Source: Opitutales bacterium
GTDB taxonomy: Bacteria; Verrucomicrobiota; Verrucomicrobiia; Opitutales; Oceanipulchritudinaceae
Length of the DNA: 64,000 bases
Assembly (NCBI GenBank): GCA_016932335.1
Contig: JAFGCZ010000006.1
Span: 1 to 64,000, forward strand
Direction: 5' to 3'
The notes beneath the pieces were generated by a model. It saw only the letters and a program-made list of their open reading frames with translations. It searched no databases and was not told where the DNA came from. Of the stretch, positions 34,004-42,566 are shown piece after piece; position 1 is the stretch's first letter; every line of letters begins with the position of its first letter. A program made the position numbers and the translations under genes.

Positions 34004-35781
34004 GCCTCGCCCGCACTCAGGGGCAGGGTTATGGTGAAACAGCTTCCCTTGCCCGCCGTGCTGTCAACAGTAATGCTTCCCTTGTGGGCCATTACAATGT
34101 GCTTCACAATGGCCAAACCCAATCCGGTGCCCCCCAGTTTGCGGCTGCGGCTCTTGTCCACCACATAAAAGCGGTCAAACAGGTGCTCATGATGTTCTTT
34201 AGAGATACCGCATCCGGTATCTTTTACCCGAATCACCGCCTTGCCTTTCACGGCTTCGGCTTGAATATCCACCGTGCTGCCTTCCGGGCTGTATTTGATG
34301 GCATTCTCCGTTAAATTCATAATGGCTTGCTCAAACAGGTGCACATCCATCTCCACCTCAGGATTTCCCGTGCTCGATACTTTTACCGTTATAGACTTTT
34401 TCTCAGCCTTGGAGAGGCAACATTGGGCGGCACTTTCCAGTACGGATTTCAGAGGCGTGTGGTAAAGTTCGATTTTACCCGAGTCAATTCCGTGTTCCAA
34501 CCCTGTCAGCATCAACAGATCCTCAACTATGTTTTTCAGGCGGTTTGCCTGCCGGTTGATAATGCCAAGGAAGTGCTCCTGGTCTTCTTTCCCCATATCC
34601 GGGCTTTCCAGCAGCGTTTCAGAGAAACCGATCACCGAGGTGATCGGAGTCTTCAGCTCGTGCGAGACATCCGCCACAAAATTGCGGTGCATCAATTCCA
34701 TTTTGCGAATACTGGTAATGTCGTTGATCACGAACAAAGCCCCGCGCGGCTGGCCGGCCGCTCCCGGCAAAATATTAGCATTCACCTGCAGATACTTGTC
34801 CTTTTCTGCCAGATAAATTTCGTTTTGTACCAAGTGTTTCTCCTTCAGCACATCGCTGACCATGTTGAGAATTTCCGGATTGCGGATGGAAGATTCGATC
34901 ACCAGCGGTGTGCCCATTTCCTGCGGCGCATTAAAGAGCTTGGCGGCAGAGGCATTGATCTTGGTCAGGCGGCGGTCTTTATCCACCATAAAGACGCCCT
35001 CAATCATGTTCGGGAAGAGTGCTTTTTCTTCATCCTGTTGTTCCAGGATGGTCTGCAGCCGGTCCTGTAATTGCTCGGCCATTTCGTTGATGGTCTGCGC
35101 CATCACATCAATTTCCCGAATGCTGGAGCTGGGAATGCGGCGGCGCAGATTCTTTCGTGTAAAGTTCTCCGCCCAGTCGCGGATTTGTTCCAGCGGCAAA
35201 CTGATGCGTTTGGCCAGCAACCAGCCAAGAATGGCACTTAAGATGGCTCCGAAAAAGCAAAAGGCGAGAATTCGGGAACGGGCCTGAGCCAGCATTTCGT
35301 CAATAGAGGCTACCGGTTTCGATACGCGCACAATACCCAGCGCTTTACCGTCCTTCTCCACGACAACCGCCACATACATCAAATCTCTGCGGATAGTTTC
35401 ACTGTAGCGGGTTATAACGCCCACTTTACCTTGTAGCGCATCGATGATTTCCGGGCGATCGTTGTGCAACCCCAACTGCTTGATCGGTTTTTCTGAGTCT
35501 CCCACTACGTGCCCGTCCGGCAGAATAATTGTTATGCGGTAGCCGGACTCCGTTCCCATACGGTTGGTCTGCCCGTCAATCCATTCATAACGCTCCTCAT
35601 CCAATGCCGTAGTTACATTTTCTCTTACCAGATAAGCCACCGAGGTCAGCTCGCTTTGCACGGCCTCTACAGTGGTTTCATGGTAAAGTTTCCCGGTATA
35701 AATACCGGCGGAAACCAGCGCAATGACCGCAATCAGCAGATAGCTTGGCCACAGAAAATAGAAAATTCTCAGTCTTTTCAC
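34000..35781 (-). CDS. phoR: PhoR, phosphate-regulon sensor histidine kinase
   Basis: A 593-residue membrane kinase. TM1 is at about 10-27, then a periplasmic domain of about 135 residues, TM2 at about 165-187, HAMP (about 188-240), PAS (about 250-350), HisKA with His in VADVSHELKTPITS, and HATPase with NLTENAIKYSP, DTGCGI and GGTGLGL. The layout matches long PhoR proteins of Gram-positive type, with an extracytoplasmic domain, rather than short E. coli PhoR. It begins with GTG at 35781, which overlaps the phoB stop (GTGA), so the two are coupled. It senses phosphate status, presumably through the Pst/PhoU complex encoded just upstream. Confidence 0.92.
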   Translation of the reverse strand: MKRLRIFYFLWPSYLLIAVIALVSAGIYTGKLYHETTVEAVQSELTSVAYLVRENVTTALDEERYEWIDGQTNRMGTESGYRITIILPDGHVVGDSEKPIKQLGLHNDRPEIIDALQGKVGVITRYSETIRRDLMYVAVVVEKDGKALGIVRVSKPVASIDEMLAQARSRILAFCFFGAILSAILGWLLAKRISLPLEQIRDWAENFTRKNLRRRIPSSSIREIDVMAQTINEMAEQLQDRLQTILEQQDEEKALFPNMIEGVFMVDKDRRLTKINASAAKLFNAPQEMGTPLVIESSIRNPEILNMVSDVLKEKHLVQNEIYLAEKDKYLQVNANILPGAAGQPRGALFVINDITSIRKMELMHRNFVADVSHELKTPITSVIGFSETLLESPDMGKEDQEHFLGIINRQANRLKNIVEDLLMLTGLEHGIDSGKIELYHTPLKSVLESAAQCCLSKAEKKSITVKVSSTGNPEVEMDVHLFEQAIMNLTENAIKYSPEGSTVDIQAEAVKGKAVIRVKDTGCGISKEHHEHLFDRFYVVDKSRSRKLGGTGLGLAIVKHIVMAHKGSITVDSTAGKGSCFTITLPLSAGEA

Positions 35782-36476
35782 AGTGTTGTATCCTTAAATC
35801 GATATCCAATTCCACGGACAGTTTCGATCAACTGCCCTGCATCCTGCAACTTGCGCCGCAGACTCACTATCTGCACATCAATGGAGCGGTCTGTTACCGG
35901 ATAATCTTCTCCACGAATGGCGTTTACAATCTGATAACGGGAGAAAACCCAACCGGGCTTGTTCGCCAAGATGTAGAGAATCTCAAACTCCGTATACGTC
36001 AGGCTGATCAGCTCTCCTCCAACCAGCACCTCTCGCTTGCCCTTATGAATTTCCAGGTTCTCCACGGTGATTACATCGCGGGCGTCGGTTTGCCCGTTGC
36101 GACTGGAGCGTCTGCGAATGGCCTGAATTCGGGCCACCAGTTCGCGCGGGCGAAAGGGTTTCACCATATAGTCGTCAGCGCCCAGCTCCAACCCTTTGAC
36201 AACGTCGTTCTCTTCTCCCTTGGCCGTCACCATGACAATGGGTATGGTTTCCGTTTTTGGGTTGTTTTTCAGTATCTTGCACAACTGCAGCCCCCCCAGC
36301 GCAGGCAACATCAAATCCAGCAGAATCATCTCCGGCGGCGACTGGTAAATGCTGTCCAGTGCCTTCTCGCCTGAGCCGACACTGCGCACATCGTAACCTT
36401 CGCGTTCCAGGTGGAAGCAGATGAGGCGGGAGATATCTTCATCATCCTCAACTACTAAAATATGGGGGGAATTCAT
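35778..36476 (-). CDS. phoB: PhoB, phosphate-regulon response regulator
   Basis: A 232-residue OmpR/PhoB-type regulator. The receiver domain (about 1-120) shows VVEDDEDIS, LLDLMLPALGG with the phosphorylated Asp, and VKPFRPREL with the conserved Lys. The C-terminal winged helix (about 130-230) ends VRGIGYRFKD. It is paired with phoR and lies in the pst-pho operon, so it should activate pst genes under phosphate limitation. The 89-base gap after phoU could hold an internal promoter. The start is ATG 36476. Confidence 0.95.
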   Translation of the reverse strand: MNSPHILVVEDDEDISRLICFHLEREGYDVRSVGSGEKALDSIYQSPPEMILLDLMLPALGGLQLCKILKNNPKTETIPIVMVTAKGEENDVVKGLELGADDYMVKPFRPRELVARIQAIRRRSSRNGQTDARDVITVENLEIHKGKREVLVGGELISLTYTEFEILYILANKPGWVFSRYQIVNAIRGEDYPVTDRSIDVQIVSLRRKLQDAGQLIETVRGIGYRFKDTTL

Positions 36477-36565
36477 ACGGGAAGCCTTTTATCTCTGTGA
36501 GAATTTCTGTTGCACTACAAATACACAGAACCTTTTAACGGGCAAATGCAAAAGCCTTATACGAT

Positions 36566-37270
36566 TTACTCATCATCATCATCGGCAAATTTCTCATAAT
36601 TATGCCGCACAATCACACCGTTGATCATGTAAATAATGTCTTCGGCAATGTTGCTGGAAAGATCGACAATGCGCTTATAATTGCGCGATATGGAACGGTA
36701 GCGCAGATATGTCCTGGTGTTTTCCGGATCCTTCATGATCTGCTCCAGCGCCTGCCTTCTCAACTCGCGGTTCATGGCAATGGCCTCGCGCTTGGTTTTT
36801 GCTATTTCCATGGCCAGCTCGGCGTTCTCATTGACCAGGGCATCAATGCTCTGTTTCAGAGAAAGCCCCGTTAGGCGGGAGATTTCCGAAAAATCAAAAT
36901 GGTAGGAGATGGGGCTTTCCTTGGCCAGTCTGGCCCCATTTTTACCGATATTGCAGACCAGGTCGCCGATGCGTTCCAAGTCGTTGTTGATCTTCATAAT
37001 CGCGGTTACCAGGCGCAGGTCGATGGCCACCGGCTGATGCAGCGCCAGCGTCTTCAGGCAGGCTTCCTCGATCTCCACTTCGCGGCGGTCGATTTCGTCA
37101 TCCGATTCGGCGATCTGCCGGGCCAGCGTTTCATCTTGCGTGGTAATCGCCTTGGTAGCCAGCGCCAGCTGATTTTCTACGATAGAGCTCAGGTAGAGCA
37201 ACTGCTGTTTTAGGCTGTCAATGTCTCGCTGTAAATGTTTTGGCATGGTTTTGTATCGTTGGGCGTCCAT
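36566..37270 (-). CDS. phoU: PhoU, phosphate transport/signalling regulator
   Basis: A 234-residue all-helical protein made of two PhoU repeats, each with the family's E/D-rich metal-binding motif: AESDDEIDRREVEIEEACLK in the first repeat, and a second around RSISRNYKRIVDLSSNIAEDI. PhoU links the Pst transporter to PhoR and keeps the regulon off when phosphate is plentiful. The start may be ATG 37270 or ATG 37246 (MPKHLQRDID, closer to family starts); neither has a good ribosome site. It lies 9 bases after pstB in the operon. The acidic C-terminus (ADDDDE) is longer than usual. Confidence 0.93.
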   Translation of the reverse strand: MDAQRYKTMPKHLQRDIDSLKQQLLYLSSIVENQLALATKAITTQDETLARQIAESDDEIDRREVEIEEACLKTLALHQPVAIDLRLVTAIMKINNDLERIGDLVCNIGKNGARLAKESPISYHFDFSEISRLTGLSLKQSIDALVNENAELAMEIAKTKREAIAMNRELRRQALEQIMKDPENTRTYLRYRSISRNYKRIVDLSSNIAEDIIYMINGVIVRHNYEKFADDDDE

Positions 37271-37279
37271 AAGCGTGAA

Positions 37280-38077
37280 TTAACCGAAGCGTCCTGTGAT
37301 GTAGTCTTCTGTTTGTTTCTTGGTGGGAGTCGTAAAGAGATTCTTTGTCGGGCCATACTCAATCAGAGAACCTTCGTAGAAAAAGGCCGTCTTTTCCGAG
37401 ATTCGGGCCGCTTGCTGCATATTGTGGGTAACAATGACAATGGTATATTTTTCCGAAAGGCTGGCAATCAGGTCCTCAATCTTCAGCGTGGCTTTTGGAT
37501 CCAATGCGGAGGTCGGTTCATCCATCAACACAATTTCCGGTTCCACCGCCAGAGTCCGGGCTAGACACAGGCGCTGCTGCTGCCCGCCCGAAAGCCCCAG
37601 TGCGTTCTGGTCCAGGCGGTCCTTTACTTCGTCCCACAGGGCAGATTGCCGCAAGCTGTTTTCAACGATTTCTTCCAGCGCGCTGCGGCGGCGGATGCCA
37701 TGCAGGCGCGGACCAAAGGCCACGTTTTCGAAAATCGTTTTAGGGAAGGGGTTCGGCTTTTGGAAAACCATCCCAATGCGTTTGCGTAGAACGTTAACGT
37801 CTACATCGCGGCTGAAAATATCCTTTTCATGGAAAAAGAGGTTTCCCTTGGTGTGGCATTCCGGCACAAGATCGTTGATGCGGTTGATACAACGCAGAAA
37901 AGTGCTTTTTCCGCAGCCGCTCGGGCCAATGATGGCCACCACATCTTTTTCCGTAATTTCCATGCTCACCGATTTTACGGCTTCAAAACTTCCGTAAAAG
38001 ACCGAGAAATCCTCAGCCTTGAGTGCGGTTTCTTTGCTGGTCTTGGGCTTTCCCGCCCCTAATACTGCTGTTTCCAT
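37280..38077 (-). CDS. pstB: Phosphate ABC transporter ATP-binding protein
   Basis: A 265-residue ABC ATPase. Walker A is GPSGCGKST, the Q-loop region follows as [11 protein letters not shown], the signature LSGGQQQR is intact, and Walker B is [14 protein letters not shown] with the H-loop in IVTHNMQQA. The segment [11 protein letters not shown] after Walker A is diagnostic of PstB rather than other ATPases. It powers phosphate uptake through PstC/PstA. It sits between pstA and phoU in the usual order. Confidence 0.97.
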   Translation of the reverse strand: METAVLGAGKPKTSKETALKAEDFSVFYGSFEAVKSVSMEITEKDVVAIIGPSGCGKSTFLRCINRINDLVPECHTKGNLFFHEKDIFSRDVDVNVLRKRIGMVFQKPNPFPKTIFENVAFGPRLHGIRRRSALEEIVENSLRQSALWDEVKDRLDQNALGLSGGQQQRLCLARTLAVEPEIVLMDEPTSALDPKATLKIEDLIASLSEKYTIVIVTHNMQQAARISEKTAFFYEGSLIEYGPTKNLFTTPTKKQTEDYITGRFG

Positions 38078-38102
38078 CTATCTTAACTTTCTTTTAAAGG
38101 GT

Positions 38103-39443
38103 TTAACGCTTCATCTTCTTTTGGATGCGGGCACGCATGAGAATCGCTATCAGGCTCAGGGAAATCACTACCCCGATCAGCACCACCACCATGCCGTATT
38201 GCACATGGCGGATTTCCTCCACGGCTTCATGCTCCGTGCACAGGTTGTAAATATTCCAGGAGAGGGCCGGTGTGGGCTCCGAAAGGGCTTGAATAGGGGA
38301 GAGGGCCTGCCCCACACTCACGGCAGCCGTAAAGATAATCGGCGCGGTTTCCCCTGCAGCGCGGCCCATACTCAGCACAATCCCCGTCATAATACCCGGC
38401 AGAGATGCCGGTAAAATAACTTTCACCACTGTAAACCAACGGCCGGCACCCAGCCCCATGGCCGCTTCTTTGTAGGCGTGCGGCACGGCTTTGATGGCCT
38501 CTTCCGAGGTGCGGATAATGGTTGGCAGCACCAGCAGCCCCAAGGTTAAGGCCCCGGCCAGCACACTCTTGTTGGGCGATACTTTCAGATAGTTGATGAA
38601 AAATGCCAGACCGATTAACCCAAACACAATACTGGGCACACCCGAAAGCGTGCTGATACAAGAGCGGATCGTGCTCAGGATCATGCCTTCTTTGGCGTAT
38701 TCGGCCAGATAAATGGCTGTTAGGATACCGAAGGGCACAGCGAAGAGCATCGAGCCGATGGTTAGGTAAATAGTGCCCAGTAGTTCAGGCCAAATACCGC
38801 CGAATATATGCGCGTCTATGGAAGAGTCGGTCAGGAATCTCCAGTAAAACGTTATCTTGGGCTTCAACATCTCTTCCAGGTGGCTTTCCGTATAGTCGAA
38901 AAGTCCTTCCAGAGAGGTTCCTGTAAACAAGTCTTTGCGCGGCAAATACTGCAGGTGGCTTTCTCCGTTCTCGTAAGTCCACTGTTCATAATACATCAGC
39001 TCATGCAATTTAACTTGGGCTCTGTCCCAGCGGTTTTGCCCGTACTGCATGCGCACAATGGGGAAACGGTGCTCGCCGGGGCGTGGTCCCATCAGCTCTG
39101 CAAAAATAGCTTCCACATCGGCAAATTCCTTGCGGTAGTGGCCGCGCTCGGAGGAAGGCATGGCTTTCAGATCCTTCTTAAAGTTGTCCAGCATATCCCA
39201 GGCGAATTGCCGAGCCTTCAATGCCTCATCATATTCTGCGCGAATGGCATCCTCATCCCCGTGCGAGAACTTTTCCAGATGCAACAGACGGTGTTCCACT
39301 GTCCCCTTAAAGATAACAGCCTGCACCCCCCGGGCAAATATCGGGACCAGCACGATGACGAGGATTGCCACCATGAATGTAATCGACGCAATACCCAGTC
39401 CGGTGAATGCGTAGTCAAACAGTTTCCGTGTATGTTCTCTCAT
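38103..39443 (-). CDS. pstA: Phosphate ABC transporter permease PstA with large periplasmic insert
   Basis: A 446-residue permease, about 150 residues longer than E. coli PstA (296). The C-terminal half is standard: LLGTIYLTIGSMLFAVPFGI, the EAA loop YKEAAMGLGAGRWFTVVKVILP, and ARAAGETAPI-type GRAAGETAPIIFTA. The extra length is an insert between TM1 (about 15-36) and the second helix, covering about residues 44-205. It is a charged, helical, partly coiled-coil domain (for example EYDEALKARQF, KKDLKAMPSSERG). The insert should face the periplasm and may contact PstS or the envelope. It lies 3 bases after pstC. Confidence 0.93.
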   Translation of the reverse strand: MREHTRKLFDYAFTGLGIASITFMVAILVIVLVPIFARGVQAVIFKGTVEHRLLHLEKFSHGDEDAIRAEYDEALKARQFAWDMLDNFKKDLKAMPSSERGHYRKEFADVEAIFAELMGPRPGEHRFPIVRMQYGQNRWDRAQVKLHELMYYEQWTYENGESHLQYLPRKDLFTGTSLEGLFDYTESHLEEMLKPKITFYWRFLTDSSIDAHIFGGIWPELLGTIYLTIGSMLFAVPFGILTAIYLAEYAKEGMILSTIRSCISTLSGVPSIVFGLIGLAFFINYLKVSPNKSVLAGALTLGLLVLPTIIRTSEEAIKAVPHAYKEAAMGLGAGRWFTVVKVILPASLPGIMTGIVLSMGRAAGETAPIIFTAAVSVGQALSPIQALSEPTPALSWNIYNLCTEHEAVEEIRHVQYGMVVVLIGVVISLSLIAILMRARIQKKMKR

Positions 39444-39446
39444 ACC

Positions 39447-40592
39447 TTATTTCCCCCGGAGCTTGTCGCGCTGGCGAGAAGCTATCTTTTCCGATACTAA
39501 ATTTAATACAAAGGAGAACAGCAACAGGCTGAATCCCATGGCAAAAAGCACGTGGTAGCGATCCGATCCGGTTACGTGGTCCGCCTCCCCCATGTCTCCG
39601 GCAATGGTTGCCGTCAACGTTCTCACCGGTTCCAGATAATTGAAAATAGGTGAGGGGATCTTGGCCGCATTACCCGAGGCCATCCACACAATCATGGTTT
39701 CTCCCAAAGCGCGCATAATCCCCAACAGCACTGCGGCCAGAATCCCGCTGCTGCCCGCCGGAATAATTACTTTTAACATGGTTTCTGCTCGGGTTGCCCC
39801 CAGCGCAAAACTGCCTTCGCGCAATTCTCGGCCAACTGATTGCAACGCGTCTTCCGATACACTCACTACCGTGGGCAGAGCCATTACCGCAAGTACCAGC
39901 GATACGTTCAAGGCATTGGTTCCGCTGCTGATCCTGATTCCCACCAGATAGCCGGAAATGTATTGAATCAATCCCAGCAATACGGCAAAACAGATAATGG
40001 TGTAAGCGGTGGCATAGAGCCTGCGCTTGGTTTTCTCCTTTACCTTTCCGCTCAGTGAACTTCCCAGCACCATAGCGGCCAAAAATGCACAGGGTATGGC
40101 AATCAGCTTCCAGATGGCATCCAGAAAATGCCCACCGTGTGTCTGCATAAACGGAGCCAACACCACCAGTGCAAAAAAGCCGTAAGCTACCGAGGGGATC
40201 GCCGCCAGGATTTCTACCACCGGTTTAATCCACTGTCTTAGGTTGAAATTGATGATGTCGCTCAGGCATACCGCGGAGACGATTCCCAGCGGAGCTGCGA
40301 CAAAAACAGCCCCTATGGTCACCAGTAAGCTGCCCGCAAATATGGCCAATGCACCGAATTCCGCCGGATCCTGCGACGGATACCAGCGAGTGCTGGTGAA
40401 AAATTCCACAAATCCGCGCGATTCAAAAAACGGAAGCGAATTTTTGAAAATGTAAAGGATGATAAACAGCACGATAAGCGCGGAAGCCGCGGCCACCAGA
40501 AACAGGGCTCCTGTCCCTGTCTTGGCCAGTGCTTGGCGTATCAGTACTTTACGTCGGCTTAAAGTCAGCCCGTTGGCACTCGATGTTGTCAT
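39447..40592 (-). CDS. pstC: Phosphate ABC transporter permease PstC
   Basis: A 381-residue permease; the E. coli protein is 319. ATG 40592 (MTTSSANGLTLSRRK) is preferred; the open frame continues 23 codons upstream without conserved sequence. The family features are IPSVAYGFFALVVLAPF, the EAA loop REGSFALGATRAETMLKVIIPAGSSGI and GIMRALGETMIVWMASGNA. A cytoplasmic loop with KVKEKTKRR (about 195-205) is longer than in E. coli. First gene of the leftward pst-pho operon; it diverges from the DUF2490-like/pstS genes across a 278-base region that should carry both PhoB-dependent promoters. Confidence 0.93.
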   Translation of the reverse strand: MTTSSANGLTLSRRKVLIRQALAKTGTGALFLVAAASALIVLFIILYIFKNSLPFFESRGFVEFFTSTRWYPSQDPAEFGALAIFAGSLLVTIGAVFVAAPLGIVSAVCLSDIINFNLRQWIKPVVEILAAIPSVAYGFFALVVLAPFMQTHGGHFLDAIWKLIAIPCAFLAAMVLGSSLSGKVKEKTKRRLYATAYTIICFAVLLGLIQYISGYLVGIRISSGTNALNVSLVLAVMALPTVVSVSEDALQSVGRELREGSFALGATRAETMLKVIIPAGSSGILAAVLLGIMRALGETMIVWMASGNAAKIPSPIFNYLEPVRTLTATIAGDMGEADHVTGSDRYHVLFAMGFSLLLFSFVLNLVSEKIASRQRDKLRGK

Positions 40593-40743
40593 GATTAGCT
40601 GTTCGAAAGAATAAAAGATGAGCGGGCAGACACGTTTGCAGACACCCGCAATAAGCAGCATACAGGGCCATTGTTAAGATCGTGTAAGGAATGTGTTGGT
40701 TTTTGGAGAATTCAGGGACTCTGCCCGATTTCAATCCCTCTGT

Positions 40744-40771
40744 ATTAATGAAAATCTAACATATCATTAAT
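40744..40771. promoter_or_regulatory. AT-rich inverted repeat in the divergent pst promoter region
   Basis: ATTAATGA (40744-40751) and TCATTAAT (40764-40771) are exact reverse complements. A second dyad AACAAC (40810-40815) / GTTGTT (40821-40826) lies closer to the rightward gene. No E. coli-type Pho box was recognised, so the PhoB site in this lineage may differ. Confidence 0.4.
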
Positions 40772-40870
40772 CACATCCGAATGCTTTTGGCGCATTCTTG
40801 AGCTCACATAACAACGACCTGTTGTTCTGTTCTCTTACTTTTGCCTTCAAACTGAAAAAACAACCTACAA

Positions 40871-41539
40871 ATGAAACTGCTTAATACTCTCAAAGTTGCT
40901 GCCATCGCTCTTGTTGGCATGGCTGCTTATCAAGCACACGCCTACGAAGACGGCGATACACAGCTCTGGCTCAAGGCCAGCGCCAAACTGAAGGTCGCCT
41001 CCTCCACAACCTTTGTTCTCGAAGAAGAATTTAAATACGGCGACGACATGTCCGAGCTCTACGACAAAGAAACGCTCATCATGCTCGACCACAAAATCAA
41101 CGATTACTTCAGCATCGCTTACGGGTACCGCCACGTTGTTGAGCTTTCCGGCAATACATGGAAAGACGAAGACCGCCCGACCCTTGACTTCAAGTTCAAA
41201 CAGTCCGCTTCAGGCTGGTCTTTTGAAGAACGCATTCGCTGGGAATACCGCATGAAGCAGGACAGCGACGAATATTCCCGCTATCGCGTCAGTGTAAAAG
41301 CAAAGTCCCCCTGGAAGTTCACTTCCCTCGCCCTCAACCCCTACGTTTCGGTTGAGTCCAACTACAGCGATAAAGACAGCAACGCCGGTTGGGACCGCCA
41401 CCGCTTCTACGTCGGTATGGGCATGAAGTTTAACGATCACATCTCCGGCGATCTCTATTTCTGCCGCCAGCGCGACGATAAAGGCTCCTCCTGGCGCGAT
41501 TACAACGCCATCGGTATGGCTGTTGGCTTTAAATACTAA
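40871..41539 (+). CDS. DUF2490-like outer-membrane beta-barrel protein
   Basis: A 222-residue protein with a signal peptide (about 1-24, ending AYQAHA). The mature part has alternating beta-strand pattern and ends GMAVGFKY, with a C-terminal aromatic as in barrel proteins. Features typical of DUF2490-type barrels include LEEEFKYGDDMSELYD, FSIAYGYRHV and the paired strand NDHISGDLYFCRQRDD. A paralog lies at 43198 (shared GDDMS, NPYV, SPW, FxDHISG and RDDxGSxWRDYN motifs). Its position between the divergent pst operon and pstS suggests a phosphate-limitation outer-membrane role. Function is not established. Confidence 0.85.
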   Translation: MKLLNTLKVAAIALVGMAAYQAHAYEDGDTQLWLKASAKLKVASSTTFVLEEEFKYGDDMSELYDKETLIMLDHKINDYFSIAYGYRHVVELSGNTWKDEDRPTLDFKFKQSASGWSFEERIRWEYRMKQDSDEYSRYRVSVKAKSPWKFTSLALNPYVSVESNYSDKDSNAGWDRHRFYVGMGMKFNDHISGDLYFCRQRDDKGSSWRDYNAIGMAVGFKY

Positions 41540-41580
41540 TCCTTTTTGGTGAACTCATTCACTCGAAATTCAATAGACCT

Positions 41581-42423
41581 ATGAAACTTATCCAGAAAAT
41601 TGCCGCTCTTTTTGCAGCTGTTTGCATGACTGCAAGTGTAGCCCATGCTTCCGACAACAAAATCGTTGTCGACGGTTCTACTACTGTAGGACCTATCGCC
41701 AAGGCTTTTGCCGAATACTATATGACTCTGCACCCCGACGTGAACATTACTGTCAGTGAATCCGGCAGTGGTAACGGTGCCAAGGGAATCATCAATGGCG
41801 CTTGCGATGTGGGCGCTATGTCCCGTTTCATGAAGGAAAGCGAAATCAAAGCTGCCTCGGACAAAGGCGTCCTTCCCGTTCCATTCGCTGTAGCAATGGA
41901 CGGTCTGGCTGTCATCGTCCACCCCTCCAATCCGGTTTCCGGCCTCACTACCGATCAGGTTCGCGATATCTACACCGGTAAAATCACCAACTGGAAAGAA
42001 CTCGGCGGCCAGGATGCCAAAATCGTAGTCATCAGCCGCGACACCAACAGCGGTACCTACGAAACCTTCTACGAACTGGTAATGACTCACAGTGGCACCA
42101 AAGAAAAGATTGGCCAGAGTGCTGAATACGCCGGTTCCAACGGTGCCGTTCGTGCCCGTGTTCAGAGCACTCCAGGTGCCATCGGTTATGCCGGCCTCGG
42201 TTTCGTAGACCGCCAGGTTAAGGCCCTTACCATCAACGGCATTTATCCCGATACAGACACCGTCAGCTCCGGTCGCTATCCCATTGCCCGTGCCCTCTTC
42301 ATGTTCTCCAACGGATATCCTAAGCTCGGCACAGACCTCTTCAACTACCTCAACCTCTACCTCACCCCTAAGGGACAGGAAATCATCGAAGCCATCGGTT
42401 TCGTTCCCGTTACCAAGTATTGA
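41581..42423 (+). CDS. pstS: Phosphate-binding periplasmic protein
   Basis: A 280-residue high-affinity phosphate receptor of the Pst transporter. The signal peptide ends near ASVAHA (about 23). The phosphate-binding loop is DGSTTVGPIAKAF (about 30-42) and the SGSGNGAKGI stretch follows. SRDTNSGTYETF and ALTINGIYPDTDTV fit PstS of the SphX/PstS family. It is divergent from pstC and 41 bases after a DUF2490-like gene, with which it is probably co-transcribed. A strong terminator follows. Confidence 0.95.
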   Translation: MKLIQKIAALFAAVCMTASVAHASDNKIVVDGSTTVGPIAKAFAEYYMTLHPDVNITVSESGSGNGAKGIINGACDVGAMSRFMKESEIKAASDKGVLPVPFAVAMDGLAVIVHPSNPVSGLTTDQVRDIYTGKITNWKELGGQDAKIVVISRDTNSGTYETFYELVMTHSGTKEKIGQSAEYAGSNGAVRARVQSTPGAIGYAGLGFVDRQVKALTINGIYPDTDTVSSGRYPIARALFMFSNGYPKLGTDLFNYLNLYLTPKGQEIIEAIGFVPVTKY

Positions 42424-42480
42424 GGCTCTAGAGACTGAGTTGATAGTTTCTTGTTTCGCTATAGTTGATTGAATTGCTTC

Positions 42481-42509
42481 AAGCCCTCCGGTTTCCGGAG
42501 GGCTTTTTT
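42481..42509 (+). terminator. Intrinsic terminator after pstS
   Basis: An 11-base perfect stem AAGCCCTCCGG (42481-42491) / CCGGAGGGCTT (42495-42505), loop TTT, then T-run. Confidence 0.95.
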
Positions 42510-42528
42510 GCGTTCTACAAAAAATACA

Positions 42529-42557
42529 TTGACTAACAGTGCACTGTTAGTAAGTAT
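42529..42557 (+). promoter_or_regulatory. Promoter with 20-base palindrome in the -35/-10 spacer
   Basis: A -35 TTGACT (42529-42534) and a -10-like AAGTAT (42552-42557) stand 17 bases apart. The palindrome ACTAACAGTG/CACTGTTAGT (42532-42551, no mismatch) fills the spacer, the classic place for a repressor operator. It lies directly upstream of the AT-rich gene at 42567. Confidence 0.65.
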
Positions 42558-42566
42558 TGGTGAACC

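Noticed and set aside
40593-40661. Longer PstC start with 23 extra residues
   Set aside because: The extra part is not conserved; ATG 40592 gives a normal PstC N-terminus.
40755-40779. Repeats resembling a Bacillus-type Pho box in the pst promoter region
   Set aside because: Adjacent 11-base units match at only a few positions and do not fit TT(A/C/T)ACA with regular spacing.
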